Source: Hymenobacter jeollabukensis
Lineage (GTDB): Bacteria; Bacteroidota; Bacteroidia; Cytophagales; Hymenobacteraceae
Assembly (NCBI RefSeq): GCF_005771675.1
Contig: NZ_VAJM01000010.1
Coordinates: 62,001-126,000, forward strand
Length of the DNA: 64,000 nucleotides
Direction: 5' to 3'
Below are positions 24,087 to 31,497 of the stretch, piece after piece (positions within the stretch are counted from its first letter, which is position 1; each line of letters starts with the position of its first letter). Below the pieces are notes generated by a model. The model saw nothing but the letters and a program-made list of their open reading frames with translations. It ran no database searches and had not been told where the DNA came from. The translations under genes and the position numbers were made by a program.

Positions 24087-25434
24087 GCTGCTCGCGTACC
24101 AGCGTGAGCACCCGCTCCATTTCGCGGCGGATGACGCTGGTTTCGGCCAGGTGGTTGTTGTTCATGAAGCTCACGGCCAGCAAACGGCCCGAACGGGTGC
24201 GCAGGTAGCCGCAAAGGTTATGGTTGTTGGTGAGCGTGCCGGTCTTGCCCCAGAACCACAGCCCTTTCGGGTCGCGGTAGGCGCGCTTGAGGGTGCCCTG
24301 CCGGCCGCCAGCGGCCAGTAGGTCGAACAGCCGGGCCTCGGGCACCAGCTTGTGCAGCTCCAGCAGCAGAGCTACTTGGTTGCGCGGGGTGGTCAGGTTC
24401 TGGCGCGAGAGGCCCGAGCCGTCGACCCAGGCCACCGAATCGGGCAGGGGGCGCAGCCAGCCCTGCTGGCGCACGTGCTTCATCGTACGGGCAATGCTGA
24501 GCGTGTCGTGGCCGAGCTGGGCCGAGCAGAGCAGCAGGGTCTGCTCGGCCAGGAAATTGTCGCTGACGCGGATGCAGCGGCGCAGCAGCGAATCCACGTT
24601 CAGGCCGTAGTACGTCCTGGCCGTTTCGCCGGGGCGCAGGCGCCAGGGAGCGGGCTGCACCTCGCGCTTCAGAGTGTCGCGCAGCAAAGTCAGTAGCAGG
24701 GTGTGGTCGGTGCGGAAGGGTACCTCGTCGACCCAGGCGCGGGGCGTGGGAAACCAGGTGTAGCGGTTGGCTTCCAGCTCGCGGCGTACGTGGTCGGGGC
24801 TGGTGGCGCCGGTCGGGGCTTTCTGCGTGCTGGCCTTAAACCAGGCCGGGCGCACCGCCACCGCGCTCTGGCCGGGCCGGCGGTAGTAGAAGCGCACGGT
24901 GTGGCCGTAGATCGGGAAGGGGCCGCGCTCGGGCTGAAAGTAGTAGGGGTAGTCGTCCCAGCTCCAGCCGGGGCCCAGCTTGGCGTCGGCCATCGGGGTT
25001 TCGGTGTAGGCCACGGGGCCGGGCCAGCGGCGCAGCAGCTGGTAGGCGCGGGTGCTGGGCACGTCGCCGTGCAGGAAGGTGGGGTCGGCGGTGCCGCGGA
25101 ACAGCAGGGTGTCGCCGCGCACGACGTAGCGCAGGGCCGGCACCGAATCGGGCAGAATGCGCAGCGCCGCGTAGAGCGTGAGCATTTTCTGGGTGCTGGC
25201 CGGGGTGAAGTACTTGTCGGCGTGCCAGGCGGCGAGGACTTCGCCGCTGGCCACGTCGGTGAGCTGCAGGCCGGCGTGGTGCTGGCGCAGAATGGGCGAG
25301 TTGTCCAGCTCGCGCAGCAGCCAGTCGGCCGGGGCGGCGGGCAGGGCGGGCGGAGCGGTGGGAGGCGTAATCTGGGCCGGGGCCACGGCGGCAAAACCGG
25401 TCCAGGCGGCAAGGAACAGAAGCAGGCGGCGCAT
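24082..25434 (-). CDS. dacB: D-alanyl-D-alanine carboxypeptidase/endopeptidase (PBP4 type, peptidase S13)
   Basis: This 450-residue periplasmic penicillin-binding protein trims or cleaves peptidoglycan crosslinks. It has a signal peptide (about residues 1-20) and the three active-site motifs of family S13: SxxK at Ser80-Lys83 (ASTQK), SxN at 291-293 (SDN) and KTG at 397-399. The length fits class C PBPs. It is leftward, downstream of the small secreted gene, with no close operon partner. Whether it acts as carboxypeptidase or endopeptidase cannot be settled from sequence. Confidence 0.94.
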   Translation of the reverse strand: MRRLLLFLAAWTGFAAVAPAQITPPTAPPALPAAPADWLLRELDNSPILRQHHAGLQLTDVASGEVLAAWHADKYFTPASTQKMLTLYAALRILPDSVPALRYVVRGDTLLFRGTADPTFLHGDVPSTRAYQLLRRWPGPVAYTETPMADAKLGPGWSWDDYPYYFQPERGPFPIYGHTVRFYYRRPGQSAVAVRPAWFKASTQKAPTGATSPDHVRRELEANRYTWFPTPRAWVDEVPFRTDHTLLLTLLRDTLKREVQPAPWRLRPGETARTYYGLNVDSLLRRCIRVSDNFLAEQTLLLCSAQLGHDTLSIARTMKHVRQQGWLRPLPDSVAWVDGSGLSRQNLTTPRNQVALLLELHKLVPEARLFDLLAAGGRQGTLKRAYRDPKGLWFWGKTGTLTNNHNLCGYLRTRSGRLLAVSFMNNNHLAETSVIRREMERVLTLVREQL

Positions 25435-25463
25435 GGGGCGCCTAAGCTACGGCGAATGACGTA

Positions 25464-25497
25464 GGAATGGGCCGCCCCGCGCGAGCCGGCCCATTCC
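25464..25497. terminator. 11-bp dyad between dacB and a small secreted gene
   Basis: GGAATGGGCCG (25464-25474) pairs with CGGCCCATTCC (25487-25497). CGTTTT follows only on the plus strand, so a terminator role for the leftward gene is weak. Confidence 0.35.
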
Positions 25498-25528
25498 CGT
25501 TTTGGTCAGTGCAGGTGGGGGAGCGGGA

Positions 25529-25744
25529 TTAGCGCAGCAGCTCGTTGCGGCGCATGGCGCGGGTGTAGCTCGACTCCTTGGCTTTGCGGCGGGAAAACAG
25601 CGGGGCCCGGGCCTTGGCGGCCTTCTTGACTTTGGGCTTGCTGGTTTCCGTCGTGGTTTTGTCCGGGTCGTCGGGCAGGGGAGCGGCAAAGGTTTGCACG
25701 GAAGCCGTGGCCAGCAGTAGCAGTAACAGCGTAGCGAGTTTCAT
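25529..25744 (-). CDS. Small secreted basic protein (hypothetical)
   Basis: This 71-residue protein has a clear signal peptide (MKLATLLLLLLATASVQTFA, about residues 1-20). A short Lys and Arg rich mature part of about 50 residues follows, with the segments KPKVKKAAKARAP and SRRKAKESSYTRAMRRNELLR. No domain is recognisable. It is leftward with no close partner. Small secreted basic proteins like this are common and uncharacterised in the group. The signal peptide is the main evidence that the frame is real. Confidence 0.6.
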   Translation of the reverse strand: MKLATLLLLLLATASVQTFAAPLPDDPDKTTTETSKPKVKKAAKARAPLFSRRKAKESSYTRAMRRNELLR

Positions 25745-26093
25745 AGGGTAGGGTTGGAGTGGTGAGAAAACAGGTTTGGTGACAGCGAAGACACCGGTTG
25801 CTCAGCCCATCGAAAAACTTACCAAGAGTCAGTCCGGTAAGGGCAAAAAGGACTATTGCAGCGGCTCTGGCGAAGCATAAGCTGGTGTAGCCAGTGCCAG
25901 CGGGCTGTGGTATACGGGCTTTTGATTGGGTTGATGTATTTATAAAGTAAATAAATTCTTTTAATAAGTATACGATATGCGCGACGCAAGGCGCTTCCCA
26001 GCTAAAACTGCCGCAAGCAGCTGTAGCTCATACCTTATCCAGCGGAACGAAGAACAATGCAGGCCGGGCTCCTGGTATGGCCCCTTGCTCTAC
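25745..26093. other. 349-bp region with no gene, AT-rich core
   Basis: No convincing gene, tRNA or terminator is seen. The stretch 25918-25978 is strongly AT-rich, with TTTATAAAGTAAATAAATTC-like sequence, in contrast to the GC-rich surroundings. It could mark a promoter zone or the scar of an old insertion. Confidence 0.5.
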
Positions 26094-26492
26094 TCACCAG
26101 GTTAAGGTGACGGCCAGGCCCTGACGCAGGGTGTTGTGCACCTCCGCTACCTGGTCGGTATGCCGGAGCAGCGCCTCGATGTCGGCGGCCGGCGCACCCG
26201 CTTCCACGTGGGCGCGGTATTGAAAATGGCGGCCGGCTTCTCCTGCGGCCCCGAACTCGCCGGTGCATTCCACCCGCACGGCAGTCAGCGCGAGGCCCCG
26301 CTTGGCTGCTTCGCGGTACAGGTCGTTGCAGAAGCAAGTCGCCAGGGCCAGCAGCAGCAGCTCGCCGCCGTTGATAGCTGCTCCTTGTCCGTTCGGCTTA
26401 GCGGGCAGCAGCAGGGTCTTGGCCGCGTCGTTGGTTTGCACAGCGGCGTGCAGCTGCTCGGCGCTACTGCTGATGTGGGCAGAAAGGTGCAT
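26094..26492 (-). CDS. OsmC/Ohr family protein
   Basis: This 132-residue protein has the OsmC fold pattern, with a conserved GGELLLLALATCFCNDLYREAAKRG helix. It contains the C-terminal peroxidatic Cys of the family (about residue 58). The N-terminal Cys expected in the second half of the domain is replaced: no second conserved Cys is seen, so peroxidase activity is uncertain. OsmC relatives reduce organic hydroperoxides or have unknown roles. It is the last gene of a leftward group of small stress-type genes. Confidence 0.82.
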   Translation of the reverse strand: MHLSAHISSSAEQLHAAVQTNDAAKTLLLPAKPNGQGAAINGGELLLLALATCFCNDLYREAAKRGLALTAVRVECTGEFGAAGEAGRHFQYRAHVEAGAPAADIEALLRHTDQVAEVHNTLRQGLAVTLTW

Positions 26493-26613
26493 GGCGGGTA
26501 AGGGCAGGGTTGAAAATCAACGACGGGCACCGCGGCAATGAAGAACTGGCATGACCCGGGCACGGGGCGCCGGCGGGGCGAAGGGTGGGGCCCGAAGCAG
26601 CCGGTTGCCCGGG

Positions 26614-27009
26614 CTACCTGACGGCCGTGGCCTCGATTTCGACCAGCAGCTCGGGAAAGACGAGCCGGTTTACGCCGAGCAGGTTGATAACAGGCTTGGG
26701 ATGGACGTTGACCAGTTTGGCTTCGAGCAGGCCGTAGTGCTGAAACAGCCGGTCGAAATCAACGGTGTAAACCGTCAGACGAACCACGTGCGGCCAGTCG
26801 TAGCGGCCTTGGTGCAGGACGGTTTCCAGGTTGGCAAGCGCCAGGCGTAGCTGGGCCGCCATATCGTCTGGGTGCAGCGGCTGGCCTTCGGCACTGATGG
26901 CGGCCTGTCCGGCGCAGTACAGCGTCTGCGTGCCGCCGCTTACTTCCACGGCCTGGGAAAAGTTGAAATTATCCTGCCAGCGCCACGGATTTAGGGCTTG
27001 CTTCTCCAT
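26614..27009 (-). CDS. RidA family protein
   Basis: This 131-residue protein is a YjgF/YER057c/UK114 (RidA) member. It has the FSQAVEVSGGTQTLYCAGQAAISAEG start and the VVRLTVYTVDFD and LLGVNRLVFPELLVEIEATAV C-terminal segments. RidA proteins deaminate reactive enamine or imine metabolites. The Arg usually needed for that activity in the RidA subgroup (in an R-x-x-V-x-V context near the end) is not obvious, so it may belong to another Rid subfamily. I chose ATG 27009 because the 36 in-frame residues before it are unlike the family. Confidence 0.85.
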   Translation of the reverse strand: MEKQALNPWRWQDNFNFSQAVEVSGGTQTLYCAGQAAISAEGQPLHPDDMAAQLRLALANLETVLHQGRYDWPHVVRLTVYTVDFDRLFQHYGLLEAKLVNVHPKPVINLLGVNRLVFPELLVEIEATAVR

Positions 27010-27169
27010 ACATCTTGGGGGAGTGTTGTCGGTGAACGGGGCAACGGCCAGGGCCCAGCGGCACTGCCCGCCGATGCAAGTAAACGACGGCGCCGCAACG
27101 GCAATTCGCAAGGGCAACCGGGCACGGCACCGGGGCCAGAAAACGGACCGGCTAGGCTATCCGGCGCGC

Positions 27170-27517
27170 CTAGGGCTTGAGGACGAAAGCCCGCAGCTCC
27201 GCCATTTTCCCGTCGCGAAACCGCCAGACGTCGCAGTACGCGTGCTCGACGGCGGCTCCGCTGTCGTCGGGGAGCGTGATAGTGCCCACCGCCGTCACAA
27301 AATCGGCCTCGGCAATCAGTTGCTCCACCCGAAACTGCGGCGGCTGCTGATACGCCGTGGCCATCCACGCGCGCACCGCCGGCTTGCCGCGCAGCGTCTG
27401 CTCGCCCACGAAGACCCATTCGGTATCCTCGGTGCAGTGGGCCAGAAAGCCTTCGTAGTCGCCGGCGCTGATGGCGGCGTTGGCTCGGGTCAGAATCGTT
27501 TTGTTGGTGTCGGGCAT
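27170..27517 (-). CDS. SnoaL-like/NTF2-fold protein
   Basis: This 115-residue single-domain protein has the SnoaL-like (NTF2) pattern. There is an N-terminal helix pair (ILTRANAAISAGDYEGFLAHCTEDTEWVF), then RGKPAVRAWMATAY, and then curved strands ending in HAYCDVWRFRDGKMAELRAFV. Members are enzymes or carriers with very varied substrates, so no reaction can be given. It lies between ridA-like and arr genes on the same strand. Confidence 0.85.
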   Translation of the reverse strand: MPDTNKTILTRANAAISAGDYEGFLAHCTEDTEWVFVGEQTLRGKPAVRAWMATAYQQPPQFRVEQLIAEADFVTAVGTITLPDDSGAAVEHAYCDVWRFRDGKMAELRAFVLKP

Positions 27518-27569
27518 GGCAGAAAGGAAGTAGAAAGGTGGCCAGCAACGGCTGGGCCTCGGCGCAAGG

Positions 27570-27995
27570 CTAGTTGATAATTTCCCCCTTGTTGTTGGCC
27601 AGCAGTACGCGCCAGTGCTGAATCTGCTCCGGCGTCTGCCGCTCCCATTCCGTGACTTCGCCCACGATGCGCAGCGGCGCCGCGCTGCGGTAGGAGCGGG
27701 TGGGGTTGCCCGGGAATTTCTTGTCCGTCACGTTCGGGTCGTTTTCAAAGCTGCCCGTCGGCTCCACGAGGTACACCCGCTCCGGCCCGTTGCCCTGGGC
27801 CAGGGCCGCCGCCAGGCCCGCCCCGTTGGGCAGGGCCGTGAAATAGATGTGGTTCATGACGATTTCGGGCTTGTAGTTCGAGTTGAACCCGGCCATCAGC
27901 AAGTCGCCAATCCGCAGATCGGCGCGGGTGCCGTGGTAAAAGGGGCCTTCGTCCAACACGTGTTGGTCCGTGGGGGGAATGATGTCGCTTGCCAT
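27570..27995 (-). CDS. arr: NAD(+)-rifampin ADP-ribosyltransferase
   Basis: Arr inactivates rifamycins by ADP-ribosylating them with NAD. The 141-residue length matches the family. Its signatures are seen: GPFYHGTRADLRIGDLL near the start (the HGT motif binds NAD), HIYFTALPNGAGLAAALA, then the YLVEPTGSFENDPNVTDKKFPGNPTRSYRS block and a final LRIVGEVTEWE. It is chromosomal, with base composition like the surroundings, so it looks like a native resistance determinant. Many environmental Bacteroidota and actinobacteria carry such genes. Resistance itself is inference. Confidence 0.93.
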   Translation of the reverse strand: MASDIIPPTDQHVLDEGPFYHGTRADLRIGDLLMAGFNSNYKPEIVMNHIYFTALPNGAGLAAALAQGNGPERVYLVEPTGSFENDPNVTDKKFPGNPTRSYRSAAPLRIVGEVTEWERQTPEQIQHWRVLLANNKGEIIN

Positions 27996-28073
27996 CTTCC
28001 AGTGCTGTGTGGTAAGTAATGAGTTATGCTGCGCTGAACGCTCGCTGGTCAGGGGGGCGGGGCGCAGGTCAGG

Positions 28074-28607
28074 CTACCGGAACTTCTTCCAGAGCTTGGG
28101 CAGCATCTTCGGCAGGTCTTCCTCTTCCCAGTCGGCTCCTGTGGTCGGCGGAGCCATGAAGTCATAGTCCAGGCCCTGGCTCAGGGCGACGCCCCGCGGA
28201 AACGTATCGTCTTCTGCCTTGCCGGTCTGCAGCTCGTAGGCCTTGGTGGCCACGTACAGCAGGCTCTCAAAATCACATTCGTAGGCGCCAGGTACTACTG
28301 TTGCCAACGAGTCGGGGTGTTGCAAGGCGGCCGTGAATACCGCCTGGCCCTGGCCAATCAGCCAGCAGCGGAAGTAGAGGTAAGGGTCGTCCGAGACGTA
28401 GCCGTCGATAATCTTCTGCGCCCCCATGATGCCGTAGTCGTCCGCCTCGATGATGAACTGGCGTAGCGTCAGCTCGAAGCCGATGATTTCTTCCGGCGTG
28501 CGGCCCGCAAGGGCATTCACCAGGAGTTGCTCCTGGGCGTCGTGGTCGGCCGCCGCAGCGGCTTGGTCGATAAGCTGCCAGAAGGCGGCAGCGGGCATGG
28601 GGGGCAT
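28074..28607 (-). CDS. DUF4240 domain-containing protein
   Basis: This 177-residue protein matches the DUF4240 pattern. It starts with a FWQLIDQAAAAADHDAQEQLLVNAL helix pair, continues with IIGFELTLRQFIIEADDYGIMGAQKII and FRCWLIGQGQAVF, and ends with an acidic ADWEEEDLPKMLPKLWKKFR tail. DUF4240 proteins are small, cytoplasmic and often found as immunity-like or polymorphic-toxin neighbours, but no toxin is visible here. I chose ATG 28607; the frame extends to ATG 28691 with an Ala-rich segment that looks non-homologous. Confidence 0.78.
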   Translation of the reverse strand: MPPMPAAAFWQLIDQAAAAADHDAQEQLLVNALAGRTPEEIIGFELTLRQFIIEADDYGIMGAQKIIDGYVSDDPYLYFRCWLIGQGQAVFTAALQHPDSLATVVPGAYECDFESLLYVATKAYELQTGKAEDDTFPRGVALSQGLDYDFMAPPTTGADWEEEDLPKMLPKLWKKFR

Positions 28608-28725
28608 GTAGTCGGGTTCAGTGGTCAGGGAAGGGGCGGCCTGGGTAGCGGCTGCCACGAAGGTAGCGCGTGCCGCCGCCTGGGCGCCCACGCGGGCGAA
28701 GTCGGGGCAAGCCGGCGACCGGACC

Positions 28726-29370
28726 TTAGCGCGGAATGAGCACCGGGGGCCCCAGGTAGCGGGGCTGCCGCGCCACCAGGTAATCCACGAACAGCTTCAC
28801 GCGGGCCAGCCGCTCCCGCGCCTGCACCCGCAGGCCGAAGCGTTGGCCCACGTCGCGGGCATTGAAGCCGACGGCCGTGATGCCCTCCCGCGCCGCCAGG
28901 TACAGGGCCCGCTCGTTGTGGAAGGGCTGGGAAATAATGGTCACCGAGTCCTGCCCAAACACCTTCTTGAGCCGCACCACCGAATCGAAGGTGCGGAAGC
29001 CGGCGTAATCGAGGTAGATGCGCGGCGAGTCGATACCGGCCGCCACCAGGTCGCGCTTCATCATCACCGGCTCGTTGTAGCCCCGGCGGCCGTTGTCGCC
29101 GCTCACCACCAGGTACTTCACCTTGCCGGCGCGCAGCAGGGCCAGCGCCGCCTCGATGCGGAACTGGTAATACGGGTTGAGCCCGCCGCTGGGCAGGTAC
29201 TTGCCGGTGCCCAGCAGCAGGCCCACCCGGTGGTAGGGCGTGGCTTCGGGCCGGGTGTAGAGTCGGCCCCGGGCCTCCTGGTCCACCGCGCGGTTGCAGT
29301 AGTACAGGGTGAAGGCCGCCAGGGCGCAGCCGGCCAGGGCCGTGAGTAGGTAACGGGTGTTGCGGCGCAT
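28726..29370 (-). CDS. SanA/YdcF (DUF218) family envelope protein
   Basis: This 214-residue protein has one N-terminal membrane anchor (about residues 7-26). The DUF218/YdcF domain that follows shows the family pattern VGLLLGTGKYLPSGGLNPYYQFRIEAAL and then LVVSGDNGRRGYNEPVMMKRDLVAAGI. In E. coli the SanA member affects envelope permeability to vancomycin at high temperature, and ElyC affects peptidoglycan assembly. ATG 29370 is preferred over ATG 29406 because it gives a normal anchor. Its leader contains a large GC-rich dyad. Confidence 0.85.
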   Translation of the reverse strand: MRRNTRYLLTALAGCALAAFTLYYCNRAVDQEARGRLYTRPEATPYHRVGLLLGTGKYLPSGGLNPYYQFRIEAALALLRAGKVKYLVVSGDNGRRGYNEPVMMKRDLVAAGIDSPRIYLDYAGFRTFDSVVRLKKVFGQDSVTIISQPFHNERALYLAAREGITAVGFNARDVGQRFGLRVQARERLARVKLFVDYLVARQPRYLGPPVLIPR

Positions 29371-29432
29371 AAAACGGCTAAGGGTAGAGGTGCAGGTAAG
29401 GTCCATTCCGGCTTCGCCTCCCGGGGCGGTTT

Positions 29433-29522
29433 CGGAAAATGCTGGCCAGCCCGGGGCGCCCCGCGGCCCGGGGCGGCGCGCTGGTCGGGCCGCCCCGGGC
29501 CGGCCAGCCGAACATTCTTCCG
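29433..29522 (-). promoter_or_regulatory. Large GC-rich dyad in the sanA-like leader
   Basis: An 18-base arm at 29441-29458 pairs with 29491-29508 with one mismatch. Partial pairing extends outward (CGGAA/TTCCG). With transcription starting at about 29519, this hairpin would fill the 5' end of the leader. A regulatory role is inference. Confidence 0.5.
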
Positions 29523-29525
29523 CGC

Positions 29526-29533
29526 CAAAGGTA
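29526..29533 (-). promoter_or_regulatory. sanA-like promoter, -7 element TACCTTTG
   Basis: The minus-strand TACCTTTG matches TAnnTTTG. A weak TTCC lies 19 bases upstream. The leader would be about 150 bases. Confidence 0.6.
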
Positions 29534-29617
29534 TAGGCTGGATTGTACAACTGGAACCTGAGTAGGGAGCTGGCAGGTCTCGCCCCGCCAGACGTCTCGC
29601 AGGGCTGATGCGGGCGC

Positions 29618-29651
29618 AAAAAAGCCCCCGGCCGCTGGAGGCCGGGGGCTT
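29618..29651 (-). terminator. Terminator of the coiled-coil gene
   Basis: On the minus strand AAGCCCCCGGCC and GGCCGGGGGCTT form a stem followed by TTTTTT (29623-29618). It lies 40 bases after the stop of the gene at 29691. Confidence 0.85.
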
Positions 29652-29690
29652 GAAGCAATAGGTGTAATTGTAGCGAGTGGGGGAGAGAAG

Positions 29691-30110
29691 CTAGGCGGGC
29701 AGCGCGTCGTGGCGGGCCTGCACGTCGGCAATGGCCTGGGTGAGCAGCGCTACCTGCGCGTCGACCTGGTCGGAGTCGACGTCGGCCAGAAACTCGTCGA
29801 CGCCGCCGGTGCTGGTCGGGCGCAGATCCAGCAAGTCTTTCTGGTAGTTGGCCGTTACCAGCTCCCGCTGGTAGCGCAACCGGTCCTTTTCCGACAGGTC
29901 AGTTTGGGCCAGCTGATCGGTCAGCTGGGCTATCCGCGCCGTGGCTTTGCTCAGCCGGCTAGCGGCGGAAGCATCGGCCCGGCCCTCGCGACGGTCCTGG
30001 AAGGCCAGGTTGTTGTCGCGGTTCTGGTAGCCGTCCAGCTCGGCCTCCAGCTTCTCTTTGGCGTCCAGGCACTGCGCCCGGGTTTTTAGTTTGTTCACAT
30101 CGTATGCCAT
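29691..30110 (-). CDS. Small alpha-helical coiled-coil protein (hypothetical)
   Basis: This 139-residue soluble protein is almost wholly helical and charged. It has long heptad-like stretches (ATARIAQLTDQLAQTDLSEKDRLRYQREL, about residues 57-85) and no signal peptide or membrane segment. I do not recognise a family. It lies downstream of the XRE-type regulator, about 130 bases from its stop and on the same strand, and ends in a strong terminator. It could be regulated by or partner with that gene, but nothing shows this. Confidence 0.72.
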   Translation of the reverse strand: MAYDVNKLKTRAQCLDAKEKLEAELDGYQNRDNNLAFQDRREGRADASAASRLSKATARIAQLTDQLAQTDLSEKDRLRYQRELVTANYQKDLLDLRPTSTGGVDEFLADVDSDQVDAQVALLTQAIADVQARHDALPA

Positions 30111-30239
30111 GACGACAAAACGGGGATAAATGGTGGAAAAAACGACTGCCTAAACGTATTGATTGTTGGCATTATTTCAAATAACCGTCGTTTGAACCGG
30201 GTGATTTATGTTGAATTGCCTTATACGGCGTGAATTGTT

Positions 30240-30842
30240 TTAAAAGGGCAGCGCGGCCCCACCCGGCAGCAAGGCTCGCAGCGCCGCGGCTTCGGTTTCC
30301 AGGGCTTCCGCTTGCAGCCGCCACAGGTGGTACTGGGCACTTAGGTCGGGCGGCAGAGCCGTGGGGCGCAGGTCCAGCCAGCGGTGACGGTACCAGTTGT
30401 GCCAAGCCGCCCGGTCCATCAGCGGGTCGGGTTTGGCAGCGGGGCCGGGGTCGGGCGGCAGCGCGGCCCGAATGGCCGGCAGCGCTTCGGCCCAGCGGGC
30501 CGCCACGGCCGCCTGGGCTTCCAGCGGCCGCAGCTGCCGGCGCAGCCGCCGGGCGTGGTGCTGGCAGTAGTCGAGCCGGGCGGCCAGCGGCCCGGCCTCG
30601 GGCGGGGCCAAAGCCAGCGGGGGAGGGGGGGCGGCAGCGGGCAGGGGCGCATCCGGCGGTGGCAGCTGCCGAATCAGCGGGGCCAGGGCTTCGGCGGCGG
30701 CGGGGCTGAGGCCCCGCCGGCCGGATTCAAGTTGGCTGGCATTGGCTTGGGTCACGCCTAGCCATACCGCCATATGCTGCTGGCTGATGCCAAAATGGTC
30801 GCGCACGGCGGTAACGGCGGAGTCAGATGCGGAAGGGGGCAT
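30240..30842 (-). CDS. XRE-type helix-turn-helix protein with Ala/Pro-rich C-terminal half
   Basis: This 200-residue protein has an N-terminal helix-turn-helix of the XRE (Cro/CI) class over about residues 8-58 (VRDHFGISQQHMAVWLGVTQANASQLESGRRGLS). A Pro-rich linker (residues 60-85) and a helical Ala/Arg-rich C-terminal half follow. The start codon ATG is two bases from a perfect 38-bp inverted repeat (30845-30925), whose arms carry TGTTATA/TATAACA ends. The protein is the obvious candidate to bind it. The C-terminal half is not a known ligand domain. Confidence 0.8.
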   Translation of the reverse strand: MPPSASDSAVTAVRDHFGISQQHMAVWLGVTQANASQLESGRRGLSPAAAEALAPLIRQLPPPDAPLPAAAPPPPLALAPPEAGPLAARLDYCQHHARRLRRQLRPLEAQAAVAARWAEALPAIRAALPPDPGPAAKPDPLMDRAAWHNWYRHRWLDLRPTALPPDLSAQYHLWRLQAEALETEAAALRALLPGGAALPF

Positions 30843-30844
30843 GG

Positions 30845-30925
30845 TGTTATAAACTTTCGGTGGCGAGGCAAAATATATAACACCTGCTGTTATATATTTT
30901 GCCTCGCCACCGAAAGTTTATAACA
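30845..30925. repeat. Perfect 38-bp inverted repeat (81 bp) at the XRE gene start
   Basis: Left arm 30845-30882 and right arm 30888-30925 are exact reverse complements around a 5-base centre CCTGC. Each arm begins TGTTATA and ends TATAACA (or the reverse), giving four such half sites. The ends are AT-rich and the middle of each arm is GC-rich. It could be an operator, a hairpin in the leader, or a small mobile repeat. Confidence 0.95.
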
Positions 30926-30949
30926 AGCCCTACACCAACTCAGGAAAGC

Positions 30950-31396
30950 TTACAGCAAGCTGGATTTGGTCAACAACTGCTGTAACTCCTGATTATCGGC
31001 CCAGCCTTCACACTCGCGCATGGCAATCAGCAGATACCGCTCCGCTTCGTTCAGTGACTTCGCTTCTCCGTTAACTGTCGCCCCCGGCCAAGGGGCCCGC
31101 TCCGGCGGTAGCCGGTATTCGAAGAGGTACTGCCCCGGCATAGCCGACGCTGCCACGATGATGTACCAGGGCGACTTCCAATCATCTTCCGCCTGAATTA
31201 CCAGCCGCGCCAGCGACGTTAGCCCCCAAAGCTGCGTTTTGCCGAACGTGCGGTTAATCATCGCTACAAAGGCCAGCATGTCCCGGCCACCGGCTACGTA
31301 GTCGGCTGCGTAGGTAGAACCTTTATTGGCCGCGAAATCCTCGTAAAATTCCTCCAGCGTTTTGCTGCGCTGGTCGGAGTTGCGGGTGATGGGCAT
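30950..31396 (-). CDS. Hypothetical protein
   Basis: This 148-residue soluble protein has no signal peptide or membrane helix. It has a helical first part (SKTLEEFYEDFAANKGSTYAADYVAGGRDMLAFVAMINRTFG) and a mixed second part (WYIIVAASAMPGQYLFEYRLPP), then a helical end. The pattern is reminiscent of small immunity or effector-associated proteins, but no family can be named. It is leftward, between the PLD-like gene and the palindrome before the XRE-type gene, and its stop is only 25 bases from that palindrome. Confidence 0.7.
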   Translation of the reverse strand: MPITRNSDQRSKTLEEFYEDFAANKGSTYAADYVAGGRDMLAFVAMINRTFGKTQLWGLTSLARLVIQAEDDWKSPWYIIVAASAMPGQYLFEYRLPPERAPWPGATVNGEAKSLNEAERYLLIAMRECEGWADNQELQQLLTKSSLL

Positions 31397-31497
31397 AGGA
31401 AAGTCGGATGTATGGTTATTTGATGATTTTTCATTTATGATTTGCTTGGCACTAACGAGTTCAACGCCGCGTAAATCATGCCCGTTAAAAGCTTTGT

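Larger units (their letters stand above)
29371..29690. other. 320-bp intergenic region upstream of the sanA-like gene
   Basis: It holds the promoter and dyad leader of the sanA-like gene and the terminator of the leftward coiled-coil gene. No additional gene is supported. Confidence 0.6.
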
